Of a stretch of DNA of 5,109 bases, positions 4,955-5,109 are shown in pieces (the stretch's first letter is position 1; every line of letters starts with the position of its first letter). The notes below the pieces were generated by a model that was given only the letters and a program-made list of their open reading frames with translations, was not told the origin of the DNA and did no database searches. This stretch comes from Selenomonadaceae bacterium UBA2897. GTDB taxonomy: Bacteria > Bacillota > Negativicutes > Selenomonadales > Selenomonadaceae. Location of the stretch: the NCBI GenBank assembly GCA_002350105.1, contig DEDT01000059.1, forward strand, positions 13,102 through 18,210, given 5' to 3'. A program made the translations under genes and the position numbers.

Positions 4955-5109
4955 ATGCAGATGAAGAAGACGCTTCGTACCTTTGCACTGGCTGCCCTGA
5001 CGGCCGCGATCACGACTGGCACGGCTTTTGCCGGTGACCTCACGGTCTATTCGACCTCCGATGTGCACGGCAGCGTGATCGGCTGGAACTATTTCACGGC
5101 GAAACCGGC
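4955..5109 (+). CDS. Secreted 5'-nucleotidase / 2',3'-cyclic phosphodiesterase-family metallophosphoesterase, 3' truncated
   Basis: Only the first 51 codons are present. Residues 1-26 form a signal peptide (basic MQMKKTLR, hydrophobic core, TAFA cleavage site). The mature part begins GDLTVYSTSDVHGSVIGWNY. The beta strand followed by SDVHG is the first metal-binding motif (Asp36 and His38) of the calcineurin-like phosphoesterases of the UshA/CpdB type, which dephosphorylate extracytoplasmic nucleotides. The rest of the active site and the C-terminal 5'-nucleotidase domain lie outside the window. AAGAGG (4941-4946) lies 8 bases before ATG 4955, favouring it over ATG 4961. The promoter is not clear; TGCGAAAAT (4916-4924) is a weak extended -10 candidate. 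The 118-base gap and the terminator indicate a unit separate from the porin. Confidence 0.8.
   Translation, partial: MQMKKTLRTFALAALTAAITTGTAFAGDLTVYSTSDVHGSVIGWNYFTAKP

Noticed and set aside
3475..5043. 522-codon open frame on the minus strand, antisense to the whole porin gene and the start of the next gene
   Set aside because: It is the mirror of genes with G/C-rich third positions. Its translation is rich in Val, Arg, Ala and Ile with no recognisable fold, it crosses two independent plus-strand genes and a terminator, and the plus-strand porin is unambiguous.
1..5109. CRISPR arrays, tRNA/rRNA genes, insertion sequences, phage attachment sites
   Set aside because: No regularly spaced repeats, cloverleaf sequences, transposase motifs or target-site duplications were seen on either strand.

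Overview
The window looks like chromosome from a member of the Negativicutes, most likely Selenomonadaceae (Selenomonas/Mitsuokella-like). The main clue is a protein at 3496-4836 that joins a signal peptide, one SLH domain and an outer-membrane beta-barrel ending in Phe. This OmpM/Mep45-type architecture is known from these Gram-negative-walled Firmicutes. Codons in the large genes are rich in G/C at the third position. The intergenic DNA is clearly AT-richer, with near-consensus extended -10 promoters (TGnTATAAT).

Layout. (1) 1-2619: the 3' part of a large GH13 starch/pullulan hydrolase. It is cut by the left edge, because the reading frame is open from base 1 inside an X25-type module. (2) 2620-3495: almost 900 bases without a large gene, but dense in promoters, hairpins and terminators. 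The centre of this stretch (about 2764-3060) has the anatomy of a type I toxin-antitoxin locus. It has a 19-residue hydrophobic peptide (2866-2925) with a very strong ribosome binding site buried in a perfect 8-bp hairpin, and a convergent small RNA gene starting from a consensus extended -10 on the minus strand. Both RNAs would share a bidirectional terminator at 2933-2974. Strong terminators flank the unit on both sides. A second possible small RNA lies before it (about 2664-2760) and a third, weaker one after it on the minus strand (about 3250-3081). (3) 3363-3436: an operator-like palindrome and a good promoter for the SLH porin. (4) 3496-4836: the complete SLH-domain porin, followed by a terminator at 4874-4899. 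(5) 4955-5109: the beginning of a secreted metallophosphoesterase of the 5'-nucleotidase/2',3'-cyclic phosphodiesterase family, cut by the right edge.

The three large genes all point rightward but are separated by terminators and have their own upstream signals, so they are probably separate transcription units. Two of them have visible signal peptides; the hydrolase start is outside the window. All three fit cell-envelope and nutrient-acquisition roles: polysaccharide breakdown, outer-membrane permeability and tethering to peptidoglycan, and nucleotide scavenging. The putative type I toxin-antitoxin locus is the most notable item. It was found by reading the sequence and is unsupported by any database search or expression data.
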